A DNA stretch of 64,000 nucleotides from an uncultured Chloroflexota bacterium (GTDB lineage Bacteria > Chloroflexota > UBA11872). Positions within the stretch are counted from its first letter, which is position 1; every line of letters begins with the position of its first letter. The translations under genes and the position numbers were made by a program. The notes below the pieces were generated by a model that was not told where the DNA came from, did no database searches, and saw nothing but the letters and a program-made list of their open reading frames with translations. The stretch spans positions 2,852,127 to 2,916,126 of the forward strand of contig OY282448.1 of assembly GCA_958296175.1 (NCBI GenBank). Direction: 5' to 3'. Shown here piece by piece: positions 52,448 through 60,153 of the stretch.

Positions 52448-53533
52448 ATGCGGGGAGCGCTGGTGACTGCGGGTGCGCCGGATCTTGTCGACGACGCGCC
52501 GATTGCGGTGACGTGCGCGCGGCGGCTGTTGGGCGGGGGCGCGCCGCACATCCATCACATGGCCAGCCTGGCGCGGCTGTCGACGGGACGCCTGGTCTTG
52601 ACGTTCAGCCGCATCGTGGGAACCCGCCGGCGCAACAACGGGGCGCTGATGGCGTCGCGCTCGGACGATGACGGTGTGTCCTGGACGCCGCCCGACGCGC
52701 TGTACGCCGTGCCGGGCTGGGATTGCCTCAATTTGGGCGGGCTGACGCCGTTCAGCGACGCGCGTCTGCTGCTGGCGCTGGGGCGCTTGCAGACCGACCC
52801 GATGCTGCCCGACGGGGAGTCGTGTACGGGCTGGCGCCTGACCACCACGACCTCGGCCGACGGCGGCGAGACCTGGGCGCCGGGCGGGCCGGAGGTGCGC
52901 CTGTTCCCGGCTTGGACGGAGTTTTACGGCGCCAGCAATCCGCACCGCCTGGCCGACGGGCGCCACATGCTGGCGGTGATTGGCACGACGGGCCGCGACA
53001 GCGGCTGGCAGGCCGGCGTGTGCTTCACGGAGGACCAGGGCGCAACGTTTTCGCCGCCGGTGATCGTGGCCGCGCATCCCACGCTGGGGTTCGGCGACAT
53101 GGACGCGGCCAGACTGGACGACGGGCGGTTTCTGGCGGTGGCGCGGGTGTTCGGCGGGCATCCCAGCGTGTGCTCGGTCTCGAACGACGAGGGTCGAACC
53201 TGGAGCGAGCCGCGCCCCCTGGAGTTTTGCGGCGCCAACGTCAAACTGCAGCGGCTGCGCGGCGGCCAGCTGCTGTGCGCCTACCGCGACGAACGCGGCG
53301 GCGGCGCCGGGGTGGCGTGCAGCGTGAGCGAGGACGCGGGCGCAACCTGGCGGCGCCTGGGGTGGCTGGCGCGGCCGCCCGACGGTGCGCCGCCCGCGGC
53401 GTTCATGGTGCGCTGCGGTTATCCGGACATGGCGCCGCTGCGTTCCGGGTTGCTGGGATGCGTGCTGGCGCCGGCGCCGGATGCGGACGGGACGGTGGAC
53501 CTGCGCTGGCTGGAGCTGGAGGATCGAACCTAG
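52448..53533 (+). CDS. Sialidase/BNR-repeat-like propeller protein
   Basis: 361 residues. Repeated Asp-box motifs S-x-D-x-G-x-T/S-W mark a propeller: SRSDDDGVSW, SADGGETWAPG, TEDQGATFSPP, SNDEGRTWSEP, SEDAGATWRRL. Five can be counted. No signal peptide is seen. A catalytic sialidase would also need an Arg triad and a FRIP motif; TFSRIVGTRR near the start is only suggestive. Family members include sialidases and non-enzymatic binders. Confidence 0.75.
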   Translation: MRGALVTAGAPDLVDDAPIAVTCARRLLGGGAPHIHHMASLARLSTGRLVLTFSRIVGTRRRNNGALMASRSDDDGVSWTPPDALYAVPGWDCLNLGGLTPFSDARLLLALGRLQTDPMLPDGESCTGWRLTTTTSADGGETWAPGGPEVRLFPAWTEFYGASNPHRLADGRHMLAVIGTTGRDSGWQAGVCFTEDQGATFSPPVIVAAHPTLGFGDMDAARLDDGRFLAVARVFGGHPSVCSVSNDEGRTWSEPRPLEFCGANVKLQRLRGGQLLCAYRDERGGGAGVACSVSEDAGATWRRLGWLARPPDGAPPAAFMVRCGYPDMAPLRSGLLGCVLAPAPDADGTVDLRWLELEDRT

Positions 53534-53560
53534 GCGCCAGACAGCCGCGCTGCGCGTCCG

Positions 53561-55153
53561 TTAGTACTGGTAGACCCAGCCGCCGTCGGCCGGGATTACG
53601 ACGCCGGTGACGTACGAGGCGGCGTCGGAGGCCAGGAACTGGGTGACGGCGGCCAGCTCGTCGACGCGGCCCACGCGGGCGAGACCGACGCGGCTGCGCA
53701 GCGCGCGCGAGAAGTCTTCGCTGGCGATCATGTGGGCGGTCATGTCGGTGTCGATGACGCCGGGCGCGATGGCCAGCGCGCGGATGCCCTGGGGTCCCCA
53801 GTCACGGGCCAGGCCGACGGTGTAGGACGACAAGGCGGCTTTGCAGGAGCCGTAAGGGCTGAGGCCGCCCAGCCTGGCCGCAACGGAGGACATGTTGACG
53901 ACGACCGGCGCGGGCGATTTGCGCAGGAAGGGATGGGCAGCCTGCGCGGCGTACACAGGCGCGCGCAGGTTGACGTGCAGCAGGCGGCGGTAGGCCTGGA
54001 CGGTCAGCGGCGACGCGGCCGCGCCCCCGATCCCGGCGTTGTTGACCAGGATGTCCAGGCCGCCCAGCGCGGCGGCGGCCTGGCGGACCAGACGCGCCGG
54101 CGCTTCTGCGTCTGCCAGGTCGGCGCCGAAGGCATGGGACTGCACGCCGTGCGCGCGCACGGTCTGCATCACGGGGTCCAGATGGCCGACCTGGCGCGCG
54201 GCCAGAGCCAGGCTGGCGCCGGCGCGGGCGAACGCCTGAGCCGCGGCGCGCCCGATCCCGCGGCTGGCGCCGGTGATCAGCGCGCGGCGGCCGTCCAGGC
54301 GGAAGCTGCCGGGCCGCGCCGCGCCGCCGGGCGGCGGCCGTTCGACCTGCGCGGCGGGTGCGGCGTTCTGGGGTGAAGCTTCGTCGGGGCGCGGCGGCAT
54401 GTAGTCGCGTCCGCCGTCGATGGCGATGACGGCGCCGCTGATGAAGTCGGCGGCCGGCGAGGCGGCAAAGACCACCGCCGCGGCGATTTCCCACGGGGAA
54501 GCGGCGCGCCGCCGGGCGGTGTGATGCAGCAGGCGGCGGCGCTCGTCCACGTCGGCGCGGGCGCGCGCGGTCATGTCGGTGTCGACCTGGCCGGGCGCCA
54601 GCGCCACGCTGCGGATGCCCTCGTCGGCGTACTCGCGGCTCATCCCGCGGGTCAGGGAGTGGACGGCGGCTTTGCTGGCGCCGTAAATCCCCACGCCTTT
54701 GGGCGCGGCGATGGAGCCGATGTTGACGACCACGCCCGCGGGCGAGGCGGCCAGCCAGGGCCGCGCCGCCTGCGCGGCGAAGATCACCGCGCCGAGGTTG
54801 GTGTCGAAGACGCGGTCGAACTCGGCGGGGTCGGGCGCGCCCGTTCGGACGCGGCTGGTGACGCCGGCGTTGTTGACCAGGATGTCCAGTCCGCCCAATG
54901 CCTCGGCCGCGCGGTCGACCGCCGGGCCAATGGCTTCGAGCCGGCTGACGTCCAGCTCGCACACGTGGGCGCGGCGGCCCAGCGAGCGGACGTGCGCGGC
55001 CACGGCCTCCAAGGCCGTACGGTCCCGCGCCGCCAGCGCCACGTCCGCCCCCGCCTCGGCCAGCGCCGCGGCAATCGCCCGCCCGATGCCGCGGCTGGCG
55101 CCGGTGACAAAGGCGCGGCGGCCGTCCAGGCGGAACTGGTGGAGGATGGACAT
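53561..55153 (-). CDS. Tandem double SDR: two short-chain dehydrogenases in one polypeptide
   Basis: 530 residues, twice the usual SDR. Domain 1 (1-255): VTGASRGIGRAIA, LVNNAGVTS, NIGSIAA, YGASKAA, APGQVDTDM, IAIDGGRDY. A ~25-residue Pro-rich linker follows. Domain 2 (about 280-530): LITGASRGIGRAA, LVNNAGIGG, NMSSVAA, YGSCKAA, APGVIDTDM, IPADGGWVY. Both keep the Gly-rich NAD(P) motif and the Ser-Tyr-Lys triad, so both look active. Substrates unknown. ATG 55153. No stop, start or frame break separates the halves. Confidence 0.88.
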   Translation of the reverse strand: MSILHQFRLDGRRAFVTGASRGIGRAIAAALAEAGADVALAARDRTALEAVAAHVRSLGRRAHVCELDVSRLEAIGPAVDRAAEALGGLDILVNNAGVTSRVRTGAPDPAEFDRVFDTNLGAVIFAAQAARPWLAASPAGVVVNIGSIAAPKGVGIYGASKAAVHSLTRGMSREYADEGIRSVALAPGQVDTDMTARARADVDERRRLLHHTARRRAASPWEIAAAVVFAASPAADFISGAVIAIDGGRDYMPPRPDEASPQNAAPAAQVERPPPGGAARPGSFRLDGRRALITGASRGIGRAAAQAFARAGASLALAARQVGHLDPVMQTVRAHGVQSHAFGADLADAEAPARLVRQAAAALGGLDILVNNAGIGGAAASPLTVQAYRRLLHVNLRAPVYAAQAAHPFLRKSPAPVVVNMSSVAARLGGLSPYGSCKAALSSYTVGLARDWGPQGIRALAIAPGVIDTDMTAHMIASEDFSRALRSRVGLARVGRVDELAAVTQFLASDAASYVTGVVIPADGGWVYQY

Positions 55154-55358
55154 TGGCCGCCTATCGTACGGACCGGCGCCGACAGCCCCAAGCGCCGGCG
55201 CGACGGTGCCGGCGGGGCGATGCGGCCAGCGGCTCGCGGCTCGTGGCTCATGGACGGCGGTCGGCGGCCAGCGGCCAGCGACGCTGACGGCGGATGTCGG
55301 GGGCGTTGCTAGACTCGCGCGTTCGCCGGCACGAACGGCACACGGGAGAGGCCTCGGC

Positions 55359-57209
55359 GTGGCGCGCTTCGTTCTGGCGGGTCTCTTGGCTGTCGCCGCC
55401 GCGTTTGCGCTGGCAGTTCCGGCGCTGGCGCAATGGCCTACGACCTGCGTGGAACTCAACGACATCGTCGAGGCGCACCTGGGCAACCACGGCAACGCGG
55501 GCATCTATCAGCGCGCCTTCGGCGCGCAGGCGGAGGCGGCCTGCCAGAACGATCACCGCCAGGACGTGCGCAGCGTGTTCGCCTGGGCGTTCGACGGCGC
55601 CGCGCCGGCCGTGGTCGGCCCCAACCCGCAGGTGCAGGTCTGGCCCACCACCTGCGTGGAGCTCAACGACATCGTGGAAACTCACCTGGGCAACCACGGC
55701 AACGTGGGCATCTACCAGCGCGCCTTCGGCGCGGGGGCCGAAACGGGCTGCCGCAACGACCACCGCAACGACGTACGCGGCGTCTTTGCCTGGGCGTTCG
55801 ACGCCGCGACCGCCACTGCCGTCGGGCCGCGGCTGTCCGTCGCCGAACTGGTCGCTCGAACGCAGGCGGCCGTGCGCTACGTGCGCACGGCCGACGACGG
55901 CTGCGGCAGCGCCTTCGTGCTCACGGCGGACGGCTACGCGGTGACCAACAGCCACGTGCTGGGCGGCGCGCGCCAGGTGGTGGTGGGAACACACGACGGC
56001 CGCGAGGAACAGGCGGCGGTGGTGGCCAACGACGCCGACGCCGACCTGGCGCTGCTCAAGCTGCCCGGCGGCGGACCCTATCCGTTCCTGGCCTTCGGCC
56101 GCGCCGCGGACCTGCGGCTGGGCGAAGACCTGGTCATCCTGGGCTACCCGCTCTGCCTGCAAACCATCACCGTCACGCGCGGCGTGCTATCGGCCCGCCA
56201 TCCCGGCTGGCTGCAAACCGACGCCACGGCCAACCCGGGCAACAGCGGCGGGCCGGGCCTGGACCCGCGCGGCGGCGTGATTGGGGTCGCGACCGCGAAG
56301 CTGGGCGGCGGCGCGGTGGAGGGGGTGGAAAGCGCGAACTTCCTGATCGACGGCGACGCGGCGCGGCGGACGCTCGACGACTGGATCACGCGCCATCGGG
56401 CAGGCAGTTTTCCTGAACCTGTGTTTCGTACTCGATGGCTGTCCGTCAGCGCCGTCTTTTACCATACTTGTGGGGTGCGAGCCGACGGGACGCTCGCCTG
56501 CTGGGGAGACAATGACTTCGGGCAGGCCGACCCGCCGCCGGGTGCGTTCCAGTCGGTCAGCGCCGGTAATTTCCTCACCTGTGGCGTGCGGACCGACGGA
56601 ACGCTCGCCTGCTGGGGAGACAATGACTTCGGGCAGGCTGACCCACCGCCGGGCATGTTCCAGTCGGTCAGCGCCGGCCATGACCACACCTGCGGGGTGC
56701 GGACCGACGGAACGCTCGCCTGCTGGGGAAACAATGACTACGGGCAGGCCGACCCACCGCCGGGCGCGTTCCAGTCGGTCAGCGCCCACTTTTCCTACAC
56801 CTGTGGGGTGCGGGTCGATGGGACGCTCGCCTGCTGGGGAAACAATGACTACGGGCAGGCCGACCCACCGCCGGGCGCGTTCCAGTCGGTCAGCGCCCAC
56901 TTTTCCTACACCTGTGGGGTGCGGGTCGATGGGACGCTCGCCTGCTGGGGAGTGCACGGTAGCGGGCAGGCCGACCCACCGCCGGGCATGTTCCAGTCGG
57001 TCAGCGCCGGCGCGTACCACACCTGTGGGGTGCGGATCGATGGCACGCTCGCCTGCTGGGGGTCGAACAACGACGGGCAGGCCGACCCACCGCCGGGCAT
57101 GTTCCAGTCGGTCAGCGCCGGCGCGTACCACACCTGCGGGGTGCGGGTCGGCGGGATGCTCGCCTGCTGGGGAAGCAATGAGCATGGGAATGCTGATCCA
57201 CCGGCATGA
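55359..57209 (+). CDS. Secreted trypsin-like protease with RCC1-type propeller
   Basis: 616 residues. A signal peptide (VLAGLLAVAAAFALAVPALA) is followed by two ~69-residue repeats, each starting WPTTCVELNDIVE with GNHGN and GIYQRAF. Next comes a chymotrypsin-fold protease: His in VTNSHVLGGA, Asp in DADADLALLKL, Ser in NPGNSGGPGLD, close to S1C/trypsin-like peptidase 2 forms. The C-terminal ~255 residues are seven 37-residue RCC1-like units with CGVR-DGTLACWG-GQADPPPG. GTG 55359 follows GGGAGAGG by 7 nt. The PDZ domain usual for HtrA is missing. Confidence 0.8.
   Translation: MARFVLAGLLAVAAAFALAVPALAQWPTTCVELNDIVEAHLGNHGNAGIYQRAFGAQAEAACQNDHRQDVRSVFAWAFDGAAPAVVGPNPQVQVWPTTCVELNDIVETHLGNHGNVGIYQRAFGAGAETGCRNDHRNDVRGVFAWAFDAATATAVGPRLSVAELVARTQAAVRYVRTADDGCGSAFVLTADGYAVTNSHVLGGARQVVVGTHDGREEQAAVVANDADADLALLKLPGGGPYPFLAFGRAADLRLGEDLVILGYPLCLQTITVTRGVLSARHPGWLQTDATANPGNSGGPGLDPRGGVIGVATAKLGGGAVEGVESANFLIDGDAARRTLDDWITRHRAGSFPEPVFRTRWLSVSAVFYHTCGVRADGTLACWGDNDFGQADPPPGAFQSVSAGNFLTCGVRTDGTLACWGDNDFGQADPPPGMFQSVSAGHDHTCGVRTDGTLACWGNNDYGQADPPPGAFQSVSAHFSYTCGVRVDGTLACWGNNDYGQADPPPGAFQSVSAHFSYTCGVRVDGTLACWGVHGSGQADPPPGMFQSVSAGAYHTCGVRIDGTLACWGSNNDGQADPPPGMFQSVSAGAYHTCGVRVGGMLACWGSNEHGNADPPA
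56439..57206 (+). repeat. Seven 111-bp tandem repeats coding RCC1-type units
   Basis: Units begin at 56439, 56550, 56661, 56772, 56883, 56994 and 57105; the last is slightly short. Units four and five are identical for about their first 68 bp, pointing to recent duplication. Together they encode one likely seven-bladed propeller. Confidence 0.9.
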
Positions 57210-57467
57210 CCGAGCGGGCAACAGAACTCCCCAGGCCACACGCCCCACACATTCGGCCGACGGTGTACGAGACGTCGCAGGCGGTAGCCGCGCGCCGAAC
57301 TCAGGATGCCGCGCGTCACCCCGGCTCTGGTATAACAAGGCGATGAGAAACGTTGCAATGGCTGCCCGTTCCATGCCTGTCAGGAAGCAAGCGCGGAAGC
57401 TCAGCGGTCGTGCGGTCACTTTGCCGCCGACGACGTGCAGGTGCGCCGAGCCCCCGGAGACGACGCC

Positions 57468-58145
57468 GTGACAGCGGAACTGATCGGAATCTTGGGTGTG
57501 GGAGCAGCGCTGCTCGTCGGCCTCGGCGGGCTCGCGGGCTTGCAACTCGCCTTGTACCGAGGCTTGCGCGCAGACCTGGCGAACCACCGTGCCGAGTTCC
57601 GAGCCGGCCTGTCGGAGGCGCGCGCCGAGTTCCGAGCCGGCCTGTCGGAGGCGCGCGCCGAGTCCCGAGAGGGAGAGGCGAGCCTGCGCGCAGAGATTCG
57701 GGCGGGCCAGGAGGAACTCCGCGCTGAGCTTCAGGCGGGCCAGAAGGAACTCCGCGCTGAGTTGCGGGTGGTCCAGGAAGAACTCCGCGCTGAGCTTCAG
57801 GCGGGCCAGAAGGAACTCCGCGCTGAGTTGCGGGTGGTCCAGGAGGAACTCCGCGCTGAGTTGCGGGCGGGCCAGGAGGAACTCCGTGCTGAGCTTCAGG
57901 CGGGCCAGAAGGAACTCCGCGCTGAGTTGCGGGTGGTCCAGGAGGAACTCCGCGCTGACGTGGCGGAGGCGCGCATCGAGTTTCGGACGGGCCTCGCTGA
58001 CGTCCGAGCCGACCTGAAGGCGCTGGACACCCGCGTCGGCAGTCTGGAACAGCAAGTCGCGCGCCTGACCGGCGCGGTCGAGGTCTTCGCCGGCATGAGC
58101 AACGGACGCCCGGCCCCTGCCCGCGAGCCGGAAAGCGTCCTGTAA
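57468..58145 (+). CDS. Membrane-anchored hendecad coiled-coil protein
   Basis: 225 residues. One N-terminal helix (ILGVGAALLVGLGGLAGLQLALY) anchors it. Residues 41-183 are thirteen 11-residue units such as RAELQAGQKEL and RAELRVVQEEL, a hendecad coiled coil. A further heptad-like helix (LDTRVGSLEQQVARLTGAVEVF) follows, with a short disordered tail. The 66-bp (two-unit) blocks are almost perfect at DNA level. GTG 57468 has CGGAGA 7 nt upstream. No known function; similar units occur in the broken gene near 40.7 kb. Confidence 0.75.
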   Translation: MTAELIGILGVGAALLVGLGGLAGLQLALYRGLRADLANHRAEFRAGLSEARAEFRAGLSEARAESREGEASLRAEIRAGQEELRAELQAGQKELRAELRVVQEELRAELQAGQKELRAELRVVQEELRAELRAGQEELRAELQAGQKELRAELRVVQEELRADVAEARIEFRTGLADVRADLKALDTRVGSLEQQVARLTGAVEVFAGMSNGRPAPAREPESVL

Positions 58146-58363
58146 GCCGCGCCCGCCGGACTCGCGCCGCGACGGTCACAAGCCCGTCGCACCAGCGCGA
58201 GAGGCCAGAGTCCCGTGCGAGTATCGTCGCCGTGGAGATGTTGCGCTGCCGTTGGGCGCCTCGCACTGGCCCGCGACGGCTCGAACAGCTACGAGGGCCG
58301 CCGCACCGAAGGTCTTCACGGTTCCTGTCAGCAATCGTCCGCACAGGGATCTGTGGGACGGCA

Positions 58364-58414
58364 CGCGTACGCGATCCGATACGTGTTGACATGCACTTTC
58401 GCGTACGCTACCGT
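58364..58414 (+). promoter_or_regulatory. Promoter with paired palindromic operator for toxin-antitoxin operon
   Basis: A perfect -35 TTGACA (58386-58391) with a 17-nt spacer and -10-like TACCGT (58409-58414). Two copies of CGCGTACGC, palindromic at GCGTACGC, lie at 58364 and 58400, 36 bp apart, flanking the -35. This arrangement suits autoregulation by a Phd/YefM-type antitoxin dimer. Sequence seen; function inferred. Confidence 0.6.
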
Positions 58415-58437
58415 CGTCTCACGGAGACCCCAATCAG

Positions 58438-58773
58438 ATGCACCCCATGCTTTCGACGTTTGGCGATGACGTTGTCAGCGTCACCAACCTGCGCAGAGAC
58501 CTGCCGGCCATGCTGGAGCGCGTTCGCGGCGGCGTTCCCGTCACCATCATGCAGGGCGACCGGGCCGACCTGGCGATCATCAAGCGCACCGACGTCGCCG
58601 CGCTCAGCGGTGAAGTTCAGACGCTGCGGAAGCAGCTGGCGGACCTGGCCGGTGAATTGGAAACGCTCGAGATCCTCAGCGACCAGCGCCTGATGGCGTC
58701 CATCCGCGCCGGCGTCCACGACCTCGAGGAGGGCCGTACTATCGCGCTCGCAGACCTGGACGAATACGACTGA
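58438..58773 (+). CDS. Phd/YefM-type antitoxin
   Basis: 111 residues. VVSVTNLRRDLPAMLERVRGGVPVTIMQGDRADLAIIKRTDVAAL is the Phd/YefM N-terminal DNA-binding fold pattern. The C-terminal half is a long helix (LADLAGELETLEILSDQRLMASI) that would embrace the toxin. ATG 58438 has GGAG 11 nt upstream. It is followed 82 bp later by a RelE-like toxin gene. Confidence 0.85.
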   Translation: MHPMLSTFGDDVVSVTNLRRDLPAMLERVRGGVPVTIMQGDRADLAIIKRTDVAALSGEVQTLRKQLADLAGELETLEILSDQRLMASIRAGVHDLEEGRTIALADLDEYD

Positions 58774-58783
58774 TTCCACAACC

Positions 58784-58808
58784 CATATACGAAGTATCAC
58801 ATATACGA
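58784..58808 (+). promoter_or_regulatory. 9-bp direct repeats in antitoxin-toxin gap
   Basis: CATATACGA occurs at 58784 and 58800. The surrounding ~50 bp are AT-rich against the local background. Could contain an internal promoter or operator for the toxin gene. Confidence 0.4.
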
Positions 58809-58855
58809 GTTTTTAGTTTCTGTAGTGCCCTCACGAGGGGACAGGAGGCTTCATC

Positions 58856-59158
58856 ATGCTTGAGGTACGCCTGAGCATTCACGTCCGCGACGTCGACCTT
58901 CCAGCTCTGAACCAGGCGGAATGGCAGCGCGTCCGCAAGAAAATGGCCGAGCTGGGCATTCAGCCGGATCGTCACCCTATGCTGCGCGACGAGCTCGCCG
59001 GCTATCGCAGCGTTCGATGCGGCCAAATACGGATCGTCCTCGTGGTCGACGACGAGCACTGCACTGTAACCATCGTGGCCGTTGGGCGGCGGCGCGCGGG
59101 CAATCGCCGCGACGTCTATGCGGAGTTCAGCCGGCGCCTGGAACGCGAGCGCTTATAG
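58856..59158 (+). CDS. RelE/ParE-superfamily toxin
   Basis: 100 residues. The RelE/ParE fold pattern is visible: helix AEWQRVRKKMAEL, then LRDELAGYRSVRCGQIRIVLVVDDEHCTVTIVAVGRR and a C-terminal RDVYAEFSRRL helix. Such toxins cut mRNA in the ribosome or poison gyrase. The catalytic residues cannot be assigned by eye. ATG 58856 is preceded by AGGAGG at 7 nt, a strong site. Converges on the Dam-type gene. Confidence 0.85.
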   Translation: MLEVRLSIHVRDVDLPALNQAEWQRVRKKMAELGIQPDRHPMLRDELAGYRSVRCGQIRIVLVVDDEHCTVTIVAVGRRRAGNRRDVYAEFSRRLERERL

Positions 59159-59186
59159 GCTGACCAACCCTGGCTGTAGCGCAGCC

Positions 59187-60098
59187 TCAAACAAGCACGG
59201 CCGCACTTGCCGCTTTGCGCGCGGGTGCGGCCGTGCCCGTGGACGACACCGGCGCACGCGAAATCACCAGTTCTCCAATCGTAGCGTGGTGCGTGTTTTT
59301 CATCATCACCCGGACGGCGTGGAAGCGGTGGCGGCGGATCAGGGCGGCGATTTCGGGGGCGTGGTCGTAGGTGAGGAGAAAGTCGGCGGGGGTGTGCGTC
59401 AGGAGGTGGAAGAGGCGGGGGTGGTCGATCTGGTGGTGGGCGTAGAGCCGCTGGCCGGCGCGTTTGCCGCCGGCGGTGTAGGGCGGGTCGGCGAAGACGA
59501 AGGCGCCGGGCGTTGCGGCGGTTCGTTCGAGCAGGTGCATGCCGTCGGTTTCGCGGAAGTCGACTCGGTGGGCGTGGGCGCTGATCTGCTGCAGGCGCGC
59601 GATGAGCGTTTGCGGGTACCAGCGGGAGGCGAGGCCTTTGCCGCTTTCGCCGGCGCGGCTGAGCGAGGCGCCGGGCGCCAGGATACCGCCGCGGCGCGTG
59701 CGGTTGAGCACCAGCGCTCGGAAGCCGCGCTCCAATGGATTGGCAGGCTGCGTATGGGCCAGCGCTTCTACGGCCTGGCGTGTCGGCTCGAAGCTGGCGA
59801 CCAGCTCGCAGAGTTCAGGGCCGCGGCGCAGAGCGGCATGCCAGAAGGCGGCGACGTCGGGGTCGAGCTCGGCCAGCAGGCAGCGGTCGACCAGGTTTTC
59901 CATCACGGCGGTCAGGGAGACGACGGCGCCGCCGGCGAAGGGCTCGATCAGCAGGCGCGGCTTGGGGTCGCGTCCGTGCAGCCAGGCGCGGATATGCGGG
60001 ATCAGCCAGGTCTTGCCGCCCGGATAGCGCAGCGGGCTGCGCTGGGGAACCGACGCGACGTTGGCCGCGGGGATGGGCGAGACGGGGAATTCGTCCAT
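59187..60098 (-). CDS. Dam-type (D12 class) N6-adenine DNA methyltransferase
   Basis: 303 residues. Alpha-class motifs: LRYPGGKTWL (residues ~22-31, AdoMet), IEPFAGGAVVSL (~51-62), FADPPYT (~201-207). The last also carries the catalytic DPPY. This is the MethyltransfD12/Dam family, methylating adenine in short sites. It is downstream of uvrB with a 55-bp gap and no partner nuclease. ATG 60098 chosen; TTG 60107 is also in frame. Confidence 0.9.
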   Translation of the reverse strand: MDEFPVSPIPAANVASVPQRSPLRYPGGKTWLIPHIRAWLHGRDPKPRLLIEPFAGGAVVSLTAVMENLVDRCLLAELDPDVAAFWHAALRRGPELCELVASFEPTRQAVEALAHTQPANPLERGFRALVLNRTRRGGILAPGASLSRAGESGKGLASRWYPQTLIARLQQISAHAHRVDFRETDGMHLLERTAATPGAFVFADPPYTAGGKRAGQRLYAHHQIDHPRLFHLLTHTPADFLLTYDHAPEIAALIRRHRFHAVRVMMKNTHHATIGELVISRAPVSSTGTAAPARKAASAAVLV

Positions 60099-60153
60099 GG
60101 CCGGCAAGGGTACGCCATGCCAGCACCCGAGCGGCGCACCAACGCGCGCCGCG

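Noticed and set aside
54699..55358. 220-codon upstream extension of the protease gene
   Set aside because: It is antisense to the double SDR gene and lacks a signal peptide; the GTG at 55359 has a good ribosome site followed directly by a signal peptide.
56187..58055. Minus-strand 622-residue frame across the RCC1 and coiled-coil repeats
   Set aside because: It is the reverse complement of repeat DNA and only appears periodic because the plus-strand genes are.
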